This document shows positions 37,463 through 46,722 of a stretch of DNA of 64,000 nucleotides, in pieces (the first letter of the stretch is position 1; every line of letters begins with the position of its first letter). Under the pieces are notes generated by a model. That model was not told the origin of the DNA, did no database searches, and was given only the letters and a program-made list of their open reading frames with translations. A program made the position numbers and the translations under genes. The stretch is from Vibrio ostreae (lineage in GTDB: Bacteria > Pseudomonadota > Gammaproteobacteria > Enterobacterales > Vibrionaceae), in NCBI RefSeq assembly GCF_019226825.1, contig NZ_CP076642.1, forward strand, positions 620,001 through 684,000, written 5' to 3'.

Positions 37463-39424
37463 ATGTCGAAAGTAACCTCCCCAAAACCTTTGGTTTCAGA
37501 CCAAATTCTCAATGGATGGCAGACTCTCATCAGTCAGTTGGCGGATTTTGCCAACGTATCACCCGCAATGATAACGCTCGGCCCATCGCTCAGTCATCAC
37601 ATATGCAGTTGCAGTAACAGCCGTAGCCTGGCCGATAAAAGGGCCAGCAAAGAGAACAGAGTGAAGGCCGCAAGCCGTCAGACCGCCCACTTATCACCAT
37701 CGGAAGAGGCGTCACATATGGCATGGTTTGCCTCCGGAGATACAAAACGGTCGGGCACCAATTACGCACCATCTGCCGTTCTGACGTTGTGCTGGCCTGA
37801 CGGAGAAACGTTCGGGGCTATCTGTTTACCTGAATTATCCTGTTTACCTGAATTATCCTATCTATCCGAATTATCGGCGGCGAAGTTATTGCATGATGAT
37901 AAAGAATCGTCTGATAACGCCACGCTGGCGTACAACCACTACTTGCAGCTACTGAATGGCTTGCGACGCACGATTGAAACTCACCTGCACAGCCTGTGGC
38001 AACAACACTCACTGCAGCGAGAAAACGAGGAGCTGCAAACGCGTTTACAAAGTCGTACCCAGGATCTTGCCGCACTCAATTATTCCCTCAATCAGGAAAT
38101 CGATAAGCGCCAGGCCGCGGAGCAATTATTAGCACATCAACATTTGCACGATGCCGGCACCGGCTTTTTTAATCAGCAGGGGTTGGAAAATCAACTCGAG
38201 CGCCTCCTGGCGGCGGACATCAATGCAGAAATAGCAGTGTTGCATCTTGGTTTTGCCAATGGCCGTCATTTACAAGCGCGCTTTGGCTATCAGGCCTGGG
38301 AGCAGATTTTGCGCCTGTATGCCAGACACATTGAGTCGAAGCCGGAACTTAACCTGACCATCGCTCGCCCCAGTGCAACCGATCTGGTATTGCTGATCGC
38401 CTCTTCACATCTCAGCTATCATCTCAACACCTTGTGCCATCAACTGCTCAATCTGCACCAGTCGGAATGGGAGTGGCAGCAACAACGTTTTCATCTGCAT
38501 GCCTACGTCGGTATTGCTACCAGCCTCGACAGCCGTGATGTGCACGCCCTGCTTGAGCATGCGCATGGCGCCATGCTGGTGTGTAAAAACTCTGGCTATG
38601 GTTTTCACTACCACTCATCGGCGACAGAACAGACGTTCAGTCCGGGCAATGCATTCTCAGGCTCCCTGCAGCAGGCGCTGCAGGGGGACGAAATTGTCAT
38701 GCTGTTTGCGCCTAAGGTACAGCCCAAATCGCGCCTTTGGGTCGGCGCCCAACCACAGCTGCGCTGGAAACATCCGCAACTTGGTGACATCCGCCACGAT
38801 AGCCTGATGCTGATTGCCAGACAAAACGGCCTGGGTGCCGAACTGGGTAACTTTATTCTGCGCCAGGCCATAGAGACAGCGAGTCGCTGGTATAGTCAGT
38901 TCAGCCAGTTGACCATCGCCATTCCGTTGTCAGCACAACAGATGGAAAATGGCCAGCTCGCCTGGCAAATCGAAGCGCTGCTTAATGCTCATGATCTATC
39001 CGCCATCCATATCGAACTGGAAATACCGGAGCACGCGCTACAGGGCGATGACGTCACCCTGCGCAATACGCTGAGCAGCCTGCACGATATGGGGATTCAT
39101 CTGACCTTAAGCGAGTTTGGTTCCGGGCCTACCTCTTTTCATCAACTTAAAATGCTGCCTTTCGATGGCATTAAGCTCGATAAACACTTTATGCGCCAGC
39201 TCTCCTCAGATCGTGGTGACCCATCCACCCTGCGTTCCGTTATTCATATCGCCAAAAAACTCGGGCTGCAAATCGCTCTGGAAGGGATTGACCACTCGGA
39301 TCAGGAGACTTTTTTTAGCGCAGAGGGCTGTGATGTCGCTCAAGGCGCTTTGTATGCGCAGCCACTCACCGCCGAGGAGTTTGAACTGGTCATGTTTAAT
39401 CAGCGTGAGTCGATTGCCAAATAA
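37463..39424 (+). CDS. Degenerate GGDEF-EAL protein, probably catalytically inactive
   Basis: The protein has 653 residues from the ATG at 37463, chosen because AAGGA lies eight bases upstream. An N-terminal region that may be a GAF-like sensor leads into a coiled coil (about residues 180-225). A GGDEF-like domain follows with the signature lost (ARPSATDLVLLI where GGDEF is expected). The C-terminal EAL-like domain has lost its motifs: AQPQL for EALxR, ELEIPE for ELTES, SEFG for DDFG and EGIDH for EGVET. Most metal and catalytic residues of c-di-GMP turnover are missing, so it is more likely a sensor or scaffold. An 18-bp coding repeat (LPELSC-type hexapeptides) lies at 37822-37875. Confidence 0.82.
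   Translation: MSKVTSPKPLVSDQILNGWQTLISQLADFANVSPAMITLGPSLSHHICSCSNSRSLADKRASKENRVKAASRQTAHLSPSEEASHMAWFASGDTKRSGTNYAPSAVLTLCWPDGETFGAICLPELSCLPELSYLSELSAAKLLHDDKESSDNATLAYNHYLQLLNGLRRTIETHLHSLWQQHSLQRENEELQTRLQSRTQDLAALNYSLNQEIDKRQAAEQLLAHQHLHDAGTGFFNQQGLENQLERLLAADINAEIAVLHLGFANGRHLQARFGYQAWEQILRLYARHIESKPELNLTIARPSATDLVLLIASSHLSYHLNTLCHQLLNLHQSEWEWQQQRFHLHAYVGIATSLDSRDVHALLEHAHGAMLVCKNSGYGFHYHSSATEQTFSPGNAFSGSLQQALQGDEIVMLFAPKVQPKSRLWVGAQPQLRWKHPQLGDIRHDSLMLIARQNGLGAELGNFILRQAIETASRWYSQFSQLTIAIPLSAQQMENGQLAWQIEALLNAHDLSAIHIELEIPEHALQGDDVTLRNTLSSLHDMGIHLTLSEFGSGPTSFHQLKMLPFDGIKLDKHFMRQLSSDRGDPSTLRSVIHIAKKLGLQIALEGIDHSDQETFFSAEGCDVAQGALYAQPLTAEEFELVMFNQRESIAK
37822..37875 (+). repeat. 18-bp in-frame tandem repeat
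   Basis: Two perfect copies (37822-37839, 37840-37857) and a third with three changes encode repeated (C/Y)L(P/S)ELS hexapeptides. Being a multiple of three, copy-number change would keep the frame. Confidence 0.9.
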
Positions 39425-39547
39425 AATCTGCCCGCAGCGGACAACTTACAGGCGTGACGATGATTAAGCATCATCATGCCTTTACTCACAGGACACAGCT
39501 TCCTATAATCGCCCCCCTTTCTCTTTCTCAACGAGCGACCAAACGAG

Positions 39548-41200
39548 ATGGATGTATTAACTGCTAATCTGAAAAAACTCGAAAAACAGAACTATCGGGC
39601 ATATCAGCAAATTAAAGGCCAATATGATTTTGGTGATTTCACTCTGTACATCGACCATATTCAGTCTGATCCATATGCTTCTGCGTCTCGTTTGCGTTCC
39701 ACCCGCGCCTGGTCACTGACCGGCCTGGAATGGCTGCGCGAAAAATCGGCGTCATACCAAATTGCCGCCCGTGACTTTATCGCGCGTACTTTCGCCGAAC
39801 TGGCCAAACAAGAGAATGCACTGTCAATAGCTCTGACCGGTCAGACCGTGCTGGATAACACCGCCGTATTGTTTAACGATCAGGGCATCGAACTGCGTTT
39901 TCGCATGCACATGCCAGCTGAAGGCCGCAACATTCTCGCCAAGAAAGCACTCAATATTCTCACCTTCCACCTGCCAAAGTTCATTCGACGCGCCACACTG
40001 GAACGTGAACTGGACAAAGCAGCACTCATTCATCACTGTGAAGTCGTGGAAGATCAGGATGCGCTTCGCGCTCAACTTGCCGAGCATGGCCTGGTCGCCT
40101 TTGTTGCCAATGGCAGTATCCTGCCCCGCGTTGCCGGTAACTGTGATTTACCAATGAAAGATGCGGTTGCGTTTAGCGCGCCGTCATCGCTGAGCGTGAC
40201 ACTTGATACACCAAACCAGGGTCCATTGACCGGATTGGGTATTCGTAAAGGCATTACCCTGATTGTGGGTGGTGGTTTTCACGGCAAATCAACGTTGCTG
40301 ACTGCGCTGGAACGTGCGATTTACAACCATATCCCCGGCGATGGTCGTGAGCGTATCGTGACCGATGCCAATGCGGTTAAAATCCGCGCCGAAGACGGTC
40401 GCTGCGTACACAGCCTGAACCTGGCTAACTACATCAACCATCTGCCGATGGGTAAAAGCACGACAGATTTCAGCACTCAGGATGCGTCTGGTTCGACGTC
40501 ACAAGCAGCCTGGCTGCAGGAATCAATTGAAGCTGGCGCAAGCACTCTACTGATTGACGAAGACACCTCAGCCACCAACTTTATGATTCGCGATGAACGT
40601 ATGCAGGCGCTGGTCAGTAAAGGTGATGAGCCGATTACGCCATTAGTTGACCGCATCGGTCAGCTGCGCAATGACCTCGATATCTCAACTCTGATCGTAA
40701 TGGGCGGCTCCGGCGATTATCTGGACGTGGCAGATAGCGTGATTCAGATGCACGACTACCAGGCCGTGGACGTAACCGAAAAAGCCCGTCAGGTGATTGC
40801 TCAGCACCCGAGCGAACGTCGTAATGAATCAGAAAGTCCACTAGCAACCTTTGCGCCACGCAGTTTGAATCGTGCCGCGCTGCAGAAAATTCTGGCTGAT
40901 GGTAATTTCCGTGTCGCGGCGAAAGGGGTTGATTCACTGCGCTTTGGTAAAGAATTTGCGGATCTGACCGCACTGGAGCAGCTTGAGTCATCCGCTCAGG
41001 TGCATGCTATCGGCTGGTTGTGGTTCCAACTGGCACAACTGCCAGGCTGGTCGAAGAACCCGGCCAAAGATATGGAAGCCATGCTGAGTGATCAATGGCA
41101 CGTCGTGATGCCGAATCATGGCGATCTGGCGAAGCCACGTATTGTGGACGCGATGGCCGCACTAAACCGGATGCGTAAATCCCAGTTTAAAGCCTGTTAA
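39548..41200 (+). CDS. Predicted ATPase of the ABC class (COG3044)
   Basis: The 550-residue cytoplasmic protein has an ATPase core with the P-loop GGGFHGKSTLL (about residues 238-249), a Walker B-like ASTLLIDEDTSATNFM and a later STLIVMGGSGDYLDVAD segment. This layout fits the COG3044 family, ABC-class ATPases without membrane domains whose cellular role is unclear. It begins with MDVLTANLKKLEKQ, and its length is normal for the family. No obvious partner is adjacent. A bidirectional hairpin terminator separates it from the DnaJ-related gene. Confidence 0.85.
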   Translation: MDVLTANLKKLEKQNYRAYQQIKGQYDFGDFTLYIDHIQSDPYASASRLRSTRAWSLTGLEWLREKSASYQIAARDFIARTFAELAKQENALSIALTGQTVLDNTAVLFNDQGIELRFRMHMPAEGRNILAKKALNILTFHLPKFIRRATLERELDKAALIHHCEVVEDQDALRAQLAEHGLVAFVANGSILPRVAGNCDLPMKDAVAFSAPSSLSVTLDTPNQGPLTGLGIRKGITLIVGGGFHGKSTLLTALERAIYNHIPGDGRERIVTDANAVKIRAEDGRCVHSLNLANYINHLPMGKSTTDFSTQDASGSTSQAAWLQESIEAGASTLLIDEDTSATNFMIRDERMQALVSKGDEPITPLVDRIGQLRNDLDISTLIVMGGSGDYLDVADSVIQMHDYQAVDVTEKARQVIAQHPSERRNESESPLATFAPRSLNRAALQKILADGNFRVAAKGVDSLRFGKEFADLTALEQLESSAQVHAIGWLWFQLAQLPGWSKNPAKDMEAMLSDQWHVVMPNHGDLAKPRIVDAMAALNRMRKSQFKAC

Positions 41201-41305
41201 TTCTTTAATTCTAAGGCTCTGTTAACCCTCGCACATCCAGACTTATCGGAGCATTGTCAGAAGAACTGATACTGCAAAGAGCTTAAGCAACAAAGCAAAA
41301 AACAT

Positions 41306-41342
41306 AAGGCTCGCGAAGTGAACATTCGCGAGCCTTTATTTA
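41306..41342. terminator. Bidirectional terminator
   Basis: AAGGCTCGCGAA pairs with TTCGCGAGCCTT around GTGAACA, followed by TATTTATT on the plus strand, between convergent genes. Confidence 0.85.
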
Positions 41343-41349
41343 TTGGCGC

Positions 41350-41994
41350 TTATATTAATTTGTGAGGCGATTCATCATCCTGACGCAGCACATTCCACGC
41401 CGCACACAAGACACGAAAACGCTCGGCATCACCGTTATCACGGTCCGGATGCCAGCGCAGGGCCAGTTTGCGCCAGGTCTTACGGATCTCAATCGCACTC
41501 GCATCGGCCTGCAGTTCAAACAGGCGCAGAGCGTCACTGCGTTCCAGACTTTGCAGATTATCGCCCCCCACAAAGCGGCGGTAACGGGTCCAGAACTCGT
41601 TAAGCAGGCGTTTAACCTCGCCCTCACTCGCTTCGTAATGTTCCCAACGGGTGTAGTAATCACGCAGGGGCTCTTCGGCATCAATCACATGGCTAGCATG
41701 CTGAAAATTCGCCATCAGAACAATGTCCATCGCCTCCACTTGCAGCCACTTTTTCGGGTAGAGGATTTCCTGCAACTGGTACAAGGCATTCATGATGAGA
41801 AAATTGCGTTTAAACAGATCCTTATCTGGTGCTTCATCCAGAACCGGAACCAGCTCCAACTCGCTGAGATGGGCCGCCAGAGTATGGACCTTCCAACCGG
41901 ACGGTTGACGTTTCAGCACTTCCAAAATAGGCCATAGCAGCGGGTTTTCCATATAAGTCTGGAAGCCCGCACTCAGCGATTGTGTATCAGACAT
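41350..41994 (-). CDS. DnaJ-related co-chaperone
   Basis: The 214-residue protein has an N-terminal domain typical of DNA-J-related proteins (PLLWPILEVLKRQPSGWKVH, LDEAPDKDLFKRNFLIMNAL). A C-terminal J-domain follows, with the Hsp70-activating HPD tripeptide intact (WRKLALRWHPDRDNGDAERF). It should stimulate DnaK on a limited set of clients. I choose the ATG at 41994 (MSDTQS); a GTG 15 codons upstream lacks a ribosome binding site. It is a family of unknown specific role in Vibrio and relatives. Confidence 0.87.
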   Translation of the reverse strand: MSDTQSLSAGFQTYMENPLLWPILEVLKRQPSGWKVHTLAAHLSELELVPVLDEAPDKDLFKRNFLIMNALYQLQEILYPKKWLQVEAMDIVLMANFQHASHVIDAEEPLRDYYTRWEHYEASEGEVKRLLNEFWTRYRRFVGGDNLQSLERSDALRLFELQADASAIEIRKTWRKLALRWHPDRDNGDAERFRVLCAAWNVLRQDDESPHKLI

Positions 41995-42114
41995 AATTAG
42001 CTCATTCAGCAAACTCTGCTTTAATTCAAATCTATACACTGCAATTTGTCGAGCAACCTCCGCTGACTGTGTGTCAGTTTTTGGACTCAGCTCTTTTTCT
42101 GATCAATCTCTGAC

Positions 42115-42140
42115 ACAAAAAAGCCAGCGTAATGCTGGCC
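42115..42140 (-). terminator. Terminator of the 2OG-Fe(II) oxygenase gene
   Basis: On the minus strand GCCAGC-ATTAC-GCTGGC is followed by six T residues. Confidence 0.85.
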
Positions 42141-42170
42141 TCAGATTGACTTTAGTAGGGTGGCTCGAGG

Positions 42171-43010
42171 TCAGATAACACCGAGCTCGCGCAGACGCTC
42201 CATCAAATAGCTGTGCGCCGTATAACGCTCAGACAGCACGACATCCGGCTTAGGATGCAGAAACAGCGGCAGTGAAATACGCGATTGAGTCTGGCGCTCA
42301 CCGGTCGGATTAATAACGCGGTGTGTCGTGGACGGAAAGTAACCGCCGGACGCTTCCTGCAACATGTCACCGATATTGATAATCAGGTTACCAAAATCAC
42401 AAGGCACATCGATCCATTCACCGTCACGGCCTTTCACCTGCAGGCCTGGCTCGTTCGAAGCCGGCAGCACTGTCAGCAGGTTGATGTCTTCATGCGCGGC
42501 AGCGCGAATCGCCCCCGGCTCCTCTGCACCACTCATTGGCGGGTAATGCAGCACGCGCAACAGTGTTTTCTCACTACTGCGGATCATTTCCGATAGCGCA
42601 ACCGAAAAACGTTGTTGTACATCCGCCGGAGCATGCTCTTCCACCCAGGCCAGCAGAGTGGAAGCAAATTCATTCGCACGCTGGTAGTAATCAAGAATTT
42701 CGTCTTTCAGTTCTTGCGGAATCTGTCCCCACGGATAAACATGGAAGTATTCCTTGATGTCTTTAACGGTTTGACCCTTAGCGACCTCTGAAACCGATGG
42801 CGGAAAATAACCATCCTGGGTGTCGACATTAAACTGGAACTCATTCTTACGTTCTGAAGTAAAAAATTGATACCAGTTACGGTAGATAGACTCAACCAAC
42901 TCTTTCGGGATCGGATGGTTTTTAAGAACTCCAAATCCGGTATTGCGCAGTGACTGTACGAACTGCTCCGGGGCATCTGGTGCCAGATAATCGATAGTTT
43001 CCAGTTTCAT
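42171..43010 (-). CDS. 2-oxoglutarate/Fe(II)-dependent dioxygenase, isopenicillin N synthase-like
   Basis: The 279-residue protein shows an N-terminal DIOX_N segment (RNTGFGVLKNHPIPKELV) and the C-terminal double-stranded beta-helix. Iron ligands are visible as HxD in AAAHEDINLLTVLP and a distal His in STTHRVINP; the 2-oxoglutarate-binding RxS is in QSRISLPLF. It should hydroxylate or oxidise a small molecule; the substrate is unknown. I start at 43010 (MKLETIDYL). An ATG eight codons upstream (43034) falls inside a 25-bp tandem duplication and may be spurious. Confidence 0.85.
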   Translation of the reverse strand: MKLETIDYLAPDAPEQFVQSLRNTGFGVLKNHPIPKELVESIYRNWYQFFTSERKNEFQFNVDTQDGYFPPSVSEVAKGQTVKDIKEYFHVYPWGQIPQELKDEILDYYQRANEFASTLLAWVEEHAPADVQQRFSVALSEMIRSSEKTLLRVLHYPPMSGAEEPGAIRAAAHEDINLLTVLPASNEPGLQVKGRDGEWIDVPCDFGNLIINIGDMLQEASGGYFPSTTHRVINPTGERQTQSRISLPLFLHPKPDVVLSERYTAHSYLMERLRELGVI

Positions 43011-43331
43011 AACTTTACTTTTTGTTGTTTGCATCTGTGTGTAACGTTGTTGTTTGCATCTGTGTGTAACGATAAGCGCGCGATTTTAAGAGCCACTGTG
43101 CTGTAAAGCAAACGTTAATCGGAACTTGCGCCTTAAATCGGGCAAGTTTGGGCGAATTTCGCTGTTTTCAAGCAAATTGGTTATTTTTGGCCCGGCTGAT
43201 TATATATTGAACTTTAGCTGAGTTGAAAAAAGTTTACGCGACTCTGACCAAATTTCCAGCGCAGACAATTGTACAGTGTTCATTAAAATGGCACCATGAT
43301 AACAGCTAACTAACAAGGATGATAAAAACAG
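43011..43331. other. Divergent intergenic region
   Basis: No gene is seen. It contains the 25-bp tandem duplication at 43022-43071 and the promoters of the two flanking divergent genes, which I cannot place exactly. Confidence 0.45.
43022..43071. repeat. Perfect 25-bp tandem duplication at the oxygenase start
   Basis: Bases 43022-43046 recur exactly at 43047-43071. The unit contains an ATG on the minus strand in each copy. The duplication lies in the leader or first codons of the oxygenase gene. Confidence 0.9.
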
Positions 43332-43946
43332 ATGAGTGACAGCCCTTCTTTCCCGAAAAGTTTAATTGGCCTCAGTCTGGCTTACGCCATGGTGTTCCTG
43401 TTTTCTGCCATCGCGCCATCATCACGCTCAGTATGGATTGCGGAAATTGTCCCGGTGATGCTGATTCTGGCAGGGATATGGTGGACCTCCGCTCACCAAA
43501 GACTCAGTAAAACCGCCTACCTGCTGATGTTTGTCTGGCTGACCTTGCATACCATAGGAGCCAAATACACCTTTGCCGACGTACCGTTTGACTGGTTTAA
43601 TCACCTAATCGGCTCAGAACGTAACAACTTTGATCGCGTTGCTCATTTTGCAATTGGCCTGTATGCCTACCCGATCGCCGAATATCTGATCCGCAAAAAA
43701 CTGACCAACGGCTGGATTGCCGGCATGTTTGGCCTATTTTGTATTATGAGTATCGCTGCAGGTTATGAAATCATCGAATGGTGGTACGCGGACCTGGCCG
43801 GTGGAGAAGACGGCATTGCGTTTTTGGGTTCTCAAGGTGATATCTGGGATGCACAAAAAGACATGCTGTGCGATACCCTGGGCGCACTGACCGCCCTGTT
43901 GATCCTCAGCTGGCAATCGGCACGGCAGCCAAAACGTTTCGATTAA
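43332..43946 (+). CDS. DUF2238 inner-membrane protein (YjdF-like)
   Basis: The 204-residue protein has about six hydrophobic helices. It shows the DUF2238 pattern: LMFVWLTLHTIGAKYTFADVP, FDRVAHFAIGLYAYPIAEYL, and IIEWWYAD...GSQGDIWDAQKDMLCDTLGAL near the end. The conserved His, Glu and Asp residues in these segments may bind a metal. Its function is not established. It is preceded by AAGGATGATAAAAACAG before the ATG. It ends 28 bp from the convergent cutA gene. Confidence 0.85.
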   Translation: MSDSPSFPKSLIGLSLAYAMVFLFSAIAPSSRSVWIAEIVPVMLILAGIWWTSAHQRLSKTAYLLMFVWLTLHTIGAKYTFADVPFDWFNHLIGSERNNFDRVAHFAIGLYAYPIAEYLIRKKLTNGWIAGMFGLFCIMSIAAGYEIIEWWYADLAGGEDGIAFLGSQGDIWDAQKDMLCDTLGALTALLILSWQSARQPKRFD

Positions 43947-43973
43947 ACCCGGCGCTGGCCTGGATGAAGCTGC

Positions 43974-44297
43974 TCAGCGGGGAGTGTTGTGCTCAATCCA
44001 GGCCAGGTAAGGGTGAAACCCTTCCACTATCGGTACCTGGACAATCTGCGGCACCTCATAGGAGTGCAGCGTAGCCAGTTCCCGCTCTAACTCGGCATAG
44101 CACGCTTTGCGGGTTTTGATCACCAGCAAGATTTCATCATCACAACACACCTCATCGTTCCACATATAGTGACTTTGAATCGGCATACTCTGCACGCAAG
44201 CAGCTAACTGCTTGGAAAGTAGGCTCTGGGTAATCTGCAGGGCATTTTCCTGACGATTGGTGGTGGTCAAAACGATACAAAATGCCTGGCTGTCCAT
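43974..44297 (-). CDS. cutA: Divalent-cation tolerance protein CutA
   Basis: The 107-residue protein is a typical CutA1 trimer-forming subunit: LTTTNRQENALQITQSLLSKQLAACVQ at the N-terminus, Y-x-W (SHYMWNDEV), EILLVIKTRKACY, and SYEVPQIVQVPIVEGFHPYLAWI at the C-terminus. It is linked to copper and other divalent-ion tolerance, though its exact activity is unclear. The start is supported by AAAGGAGGGATTT. It is convergent with the DUF2238 gene. Confidence 0.93.
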   Translation of the reverse strand: MDSQAFCIVLTTTNRQENALQITQSLLSKQLAACVQSMPIQSHYMWNDEVCCDDEILLVIKTRKACYAELERELATLHSYEVPQIVQVPIVEGFHPYLAWIEHNTPR

Positions 44298-44463
44298 AAA
44301 TCCCTCCTTTATCGGGCGCTCTGTTATCTGCCTGACGATCTGCTATCTTGAGAACGGATACTGACATAATATCAAGCATATACCGACTTGTTATCGTCTG
44401 TCCTACCATTCTTTCATTGTGAGATCTCCGTAAAGTTTAACCGTGAGATCCAGCTAAAAGTGA

Positions 44464-45147
44464 CTAGCGAGCTCCGGATAAACGTTCCGACGGAACAACA
44501 AATTGCGACAGGTTATCAATTTTGTCCAGAATCACCACTTGCTGATAAGTGGTACGGTTACGCTGGTTGAGCGGTTGCAACTGATAGGTAGTGACGCCAG
44601 CCAGAACCCCCGCTTCCACCCCTTTTGCGGTATCATCAACGTAAACACACTCGTCCAGTCTGAATCCCATATTCATCGCGCAGTAACGGATCAGGTCCGG
44701 CTCCGGTTTCCAGCTGTTGGCTTCGAAAGCAGAGAAAATACGCCCCTCGAAATAAGGCAGTAATCCCGCCAGTTTAAGGGCAAATTCGATACGTTTGGGT
44801 GGCGCGTTTGAAGCAACGCAAAACTCAACCTGATGGTGTCTGAGGGTGTCGAGCAAATGCACTGCACCTTCCATTGGCTGCAATTCGCGAATCAACAGAC
44901 GTTTAACGGCACGGCGATAACGTGACTCGAGCAGGGTCAGGTCGGCACTCATCCCAACCAGTTCTAGGGTGGAATTTAGAATTTCGGCAATTTTCCCACC
45001 AGCGAAGTGAGCGGCCACATCATCAAATGTGAGTTCAACCCCCAAGTCGTTGAAGATGTTAACTAATGCCTCACAGCACAGACGTTCACTATCGACCAAC
45101 GTACCTTCACAGTCGAAAATAACGCAGTTCGTTTTTTTGTCAGACAT
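44464..45147 (-). CDS. HAD-family phosphatase, YieH-like
   Basis: The 227-residue hydrolase shows the HAD motifs: I FDCEGTLVDSE (residues 10-20), II VASN, III KPEP near 150 and IV YVDDTAKGVEAG. A helical cap of the beta-phosphoglucomutase type lies after motif I. It resembles E. coli YieH, a 6-phosphogluconate phosphatase. The second aspartate of DxD is replaced by glutamate (DCE), and this residue is the usual general acid/base, so activity could be altered. GGAGCGTAT precedes the ATG. Confidence 0.85.
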   Translation of the reverse strand: MSDKKTNCVIFDCEGTLVDSERLCCEALVNIFNDLGVELTFDDVAAHFAGGKIAEILNSTLELVGMSADLTLLESRYRRAVKRLLIRELQPMEGAVHLLDTLRHHQVEFCVASNAPPKRIEFALKLAGLLPYFEGRIFSAFEANSWKPEPDLIRYCAMNMGFRLDECVYVDDTAKGVEAGVLAGVTTYQLQPLNQRNRTTYQQVVILDKIDNLSQFVVPSERLSGAR

Positions 45148-45309
45148 ATACGCTCCTTTTTTAAGCAGTGTATCGTCAGACTGTGAAGGAGAGATGATCG
45201 ATTGAAGGAAATGAAACCGCTCTCACAACTGTAAGATCAATTTCGCAACCAAGGTCACTTTTTAACCATCCAGAATCATTCTCTGTCTTGGTGCTGAAAT
45301 ACAACCAGA

Positions 45310-45819
45310 CTAGCGTTGCCAGTAAACCTGGCCACTAAACTCATGTGCCTGACGCCATTTTGCCAGCACTGCCAGGGCAAATTCTTTTTCAGCACCAAAT
45401 GGTTGCGCGTTTTTCACCACGATATCCGACACAAGAACCTGGTTATCTTGCTCAGTGACAATCGCCGCTGCCGCTGGCTGCCCATCGGCAAAGCCAAGAT
45501 AAAGCGAACACGGTTGTGAATAGATGATTTGAGTAAAAAACTCCACCAACAGGCTTTGTTGCTGTTCGGAATCAAACTGGGTCGCTTGCAGAAGTGCGAA
45601 CATAATCGTCAGGCGATGAAAGTCGACCAAATAGATATCATCCAGCACCACATCGGGCTGCAACGCGGAAACGCTGAGTTCTTCAACCTGGCGTGATTCA
45701 ATCAGCGCCTGGTACAGCGAGCGCCCCTGCAGGCTTTCCGCTGTCGGGTATTCGACGTCTACCTGGCTCCAAAGCCATTGATTTTTGGTATCAACAATTG
45801 GAAGAGATGACTGGATCAT
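45310..45819 (-). CDS. Conserved hypothetical protein, weakly GNAT-like
   Basis: The 169-residue cytoplasmic protein has no signal peptide or membrane helix. Its middle and end (SLYLGFADGQPAAAAIVTE, VLVSDIVVKN) recall the central strands of a GNAT acetyltransferase, but the acetyl-CoA loop is not clear. I do not assign a function. It has AAGGTCTT before the ATG and is divergent from the CreA gene. Confidence 0.65.
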   Translation of the reverse strand: MIQSSLPIVDTKNQWLWSQVDVEYPTAESLQGRSLYQALIESRQVEELSVSALQPDVVLDDIYLVDFHRLTIMFALLQATQFDSEQQQSLLVEFFTQIIYSQPCSLYLGFADGQPAAAAIVTEQDNQVLVSDIVVKNAQPFGAEKEFALAVLAKWRQAHEFSGQVYWQR

Positions 45820-46055
45820 AAGACCTTACTTCTTTTTATAGGACAATACATCATAAGCTGGCCAATCATCTCACACATGGCGGGATAGTAAGCGAAGCGT
45901 CGTAGGCTGCAGTCTATCACAACTCAGGCTGGTGTTTCATAAAACCTCGGTCTTGCGGAAAAGATAACAACATCGCCCTATTCTCACCACATGGCTCTGT
46001 CATTCTCAACACATGCTGCTATCATATTTCCAGCATAAACAGTTGGAATAGTAAT

Positions 46056-46532
46056 ATGATCAAGAAATTAGCAGCGGTTGCCCTGTGTGCTCTGGCATTA
46101 GCCGGTTGTGACCGTTCCGAAGTCGGTGATGTCAGCCTGGGGCTGTTCACGACAAAAGACATTAAACTCAATAATTTAACTGACCCTTTAGTACCAGGTG
46201 TCACCTGTCACATCGCCAGTATCGAAGCCGATTTGAGCCTGGCTGACCCGTCTGATTCATCGATTGCCTGTCGTCAGACCGGAGAAATTACCCCGGAGAT
46301 GATTGCTCAGATCGACAAATCCAAATCCGGCGAAGTTGTATTCCGCAAATCGAAAAGTATCTTCTTCAAAACGATGAAAATTCGTCGTATTTTCGATGAG
46401 CAAACCCAGACATTAATGTACGTGTCTTACTCGACCAAAGAGACCTCAGGCAGCTTTAAGCACAGCCTGTCGACCGTGCCGTTGTGGGGAACAAAAGCTT
46501 ACAACGCGTTTCCGGCCGAGACATCTCAATAA
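46056..46532 (+). CDS. creA: CreA-family lipoprotein
   Basis: The 158-residue protein has a signal peptide with a lipobox (LALAGC, Cys18). It then has the CreA-family body (VGDVSLGLFTTKDIKLNNLTDPLVPGVTCHIASIE; IACRQTGEI; FRKSKSIFFKTMKIRRIFDEQTQTLMYVSYSTK). It is exported to the periplasm and probably lipid-anchored. Its function is unknown; despite the name it is not established as part of CreBC. A GC hairpin (46604-46636) follows. Confidence 0.9.
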   Translation: MIKKLAAVALCALALAGCDRSEVGDVSLGLFTTKDIKLNNLTDPLVPGVTCHIASIEADLSLADPSDSSIACRQTGEITPEMIAQIDKSKSGEVVFRKSKSIFFKTMKIRRIFDEQTQTLMYVSYSTKETSGSFKHSLSTVPLWGTKAYNAFPAETSQ

Positions 46533-46603
46533 GCAAGATGTAAATACAATAAGCAGGTGCAAAAAAACAAACCGGTAACCCACTGCGCCATTAAAATACA
46601 AGC

Positions 46604-46636
46604 ATCACGCGGCCCGACTTGAGTCGCGTGATATTT
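46604..46636 (+). terminator. Possible terminator after the creA-like gene
   Basis: ATCACGCG pairs with CGCGTGAT across an internal smaller hairpin. Only a short T-stretch follows, so the call is weak. Confidence 0.4.
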
Positions 46637-46722
46637 ACCAAGAAATGAAATGTAAAAATGAAACTTCAGTGAATTTTTTGTGATACTATTCGCGAAATTT
46701 TCCCATTTTGCCCACTTAACCG

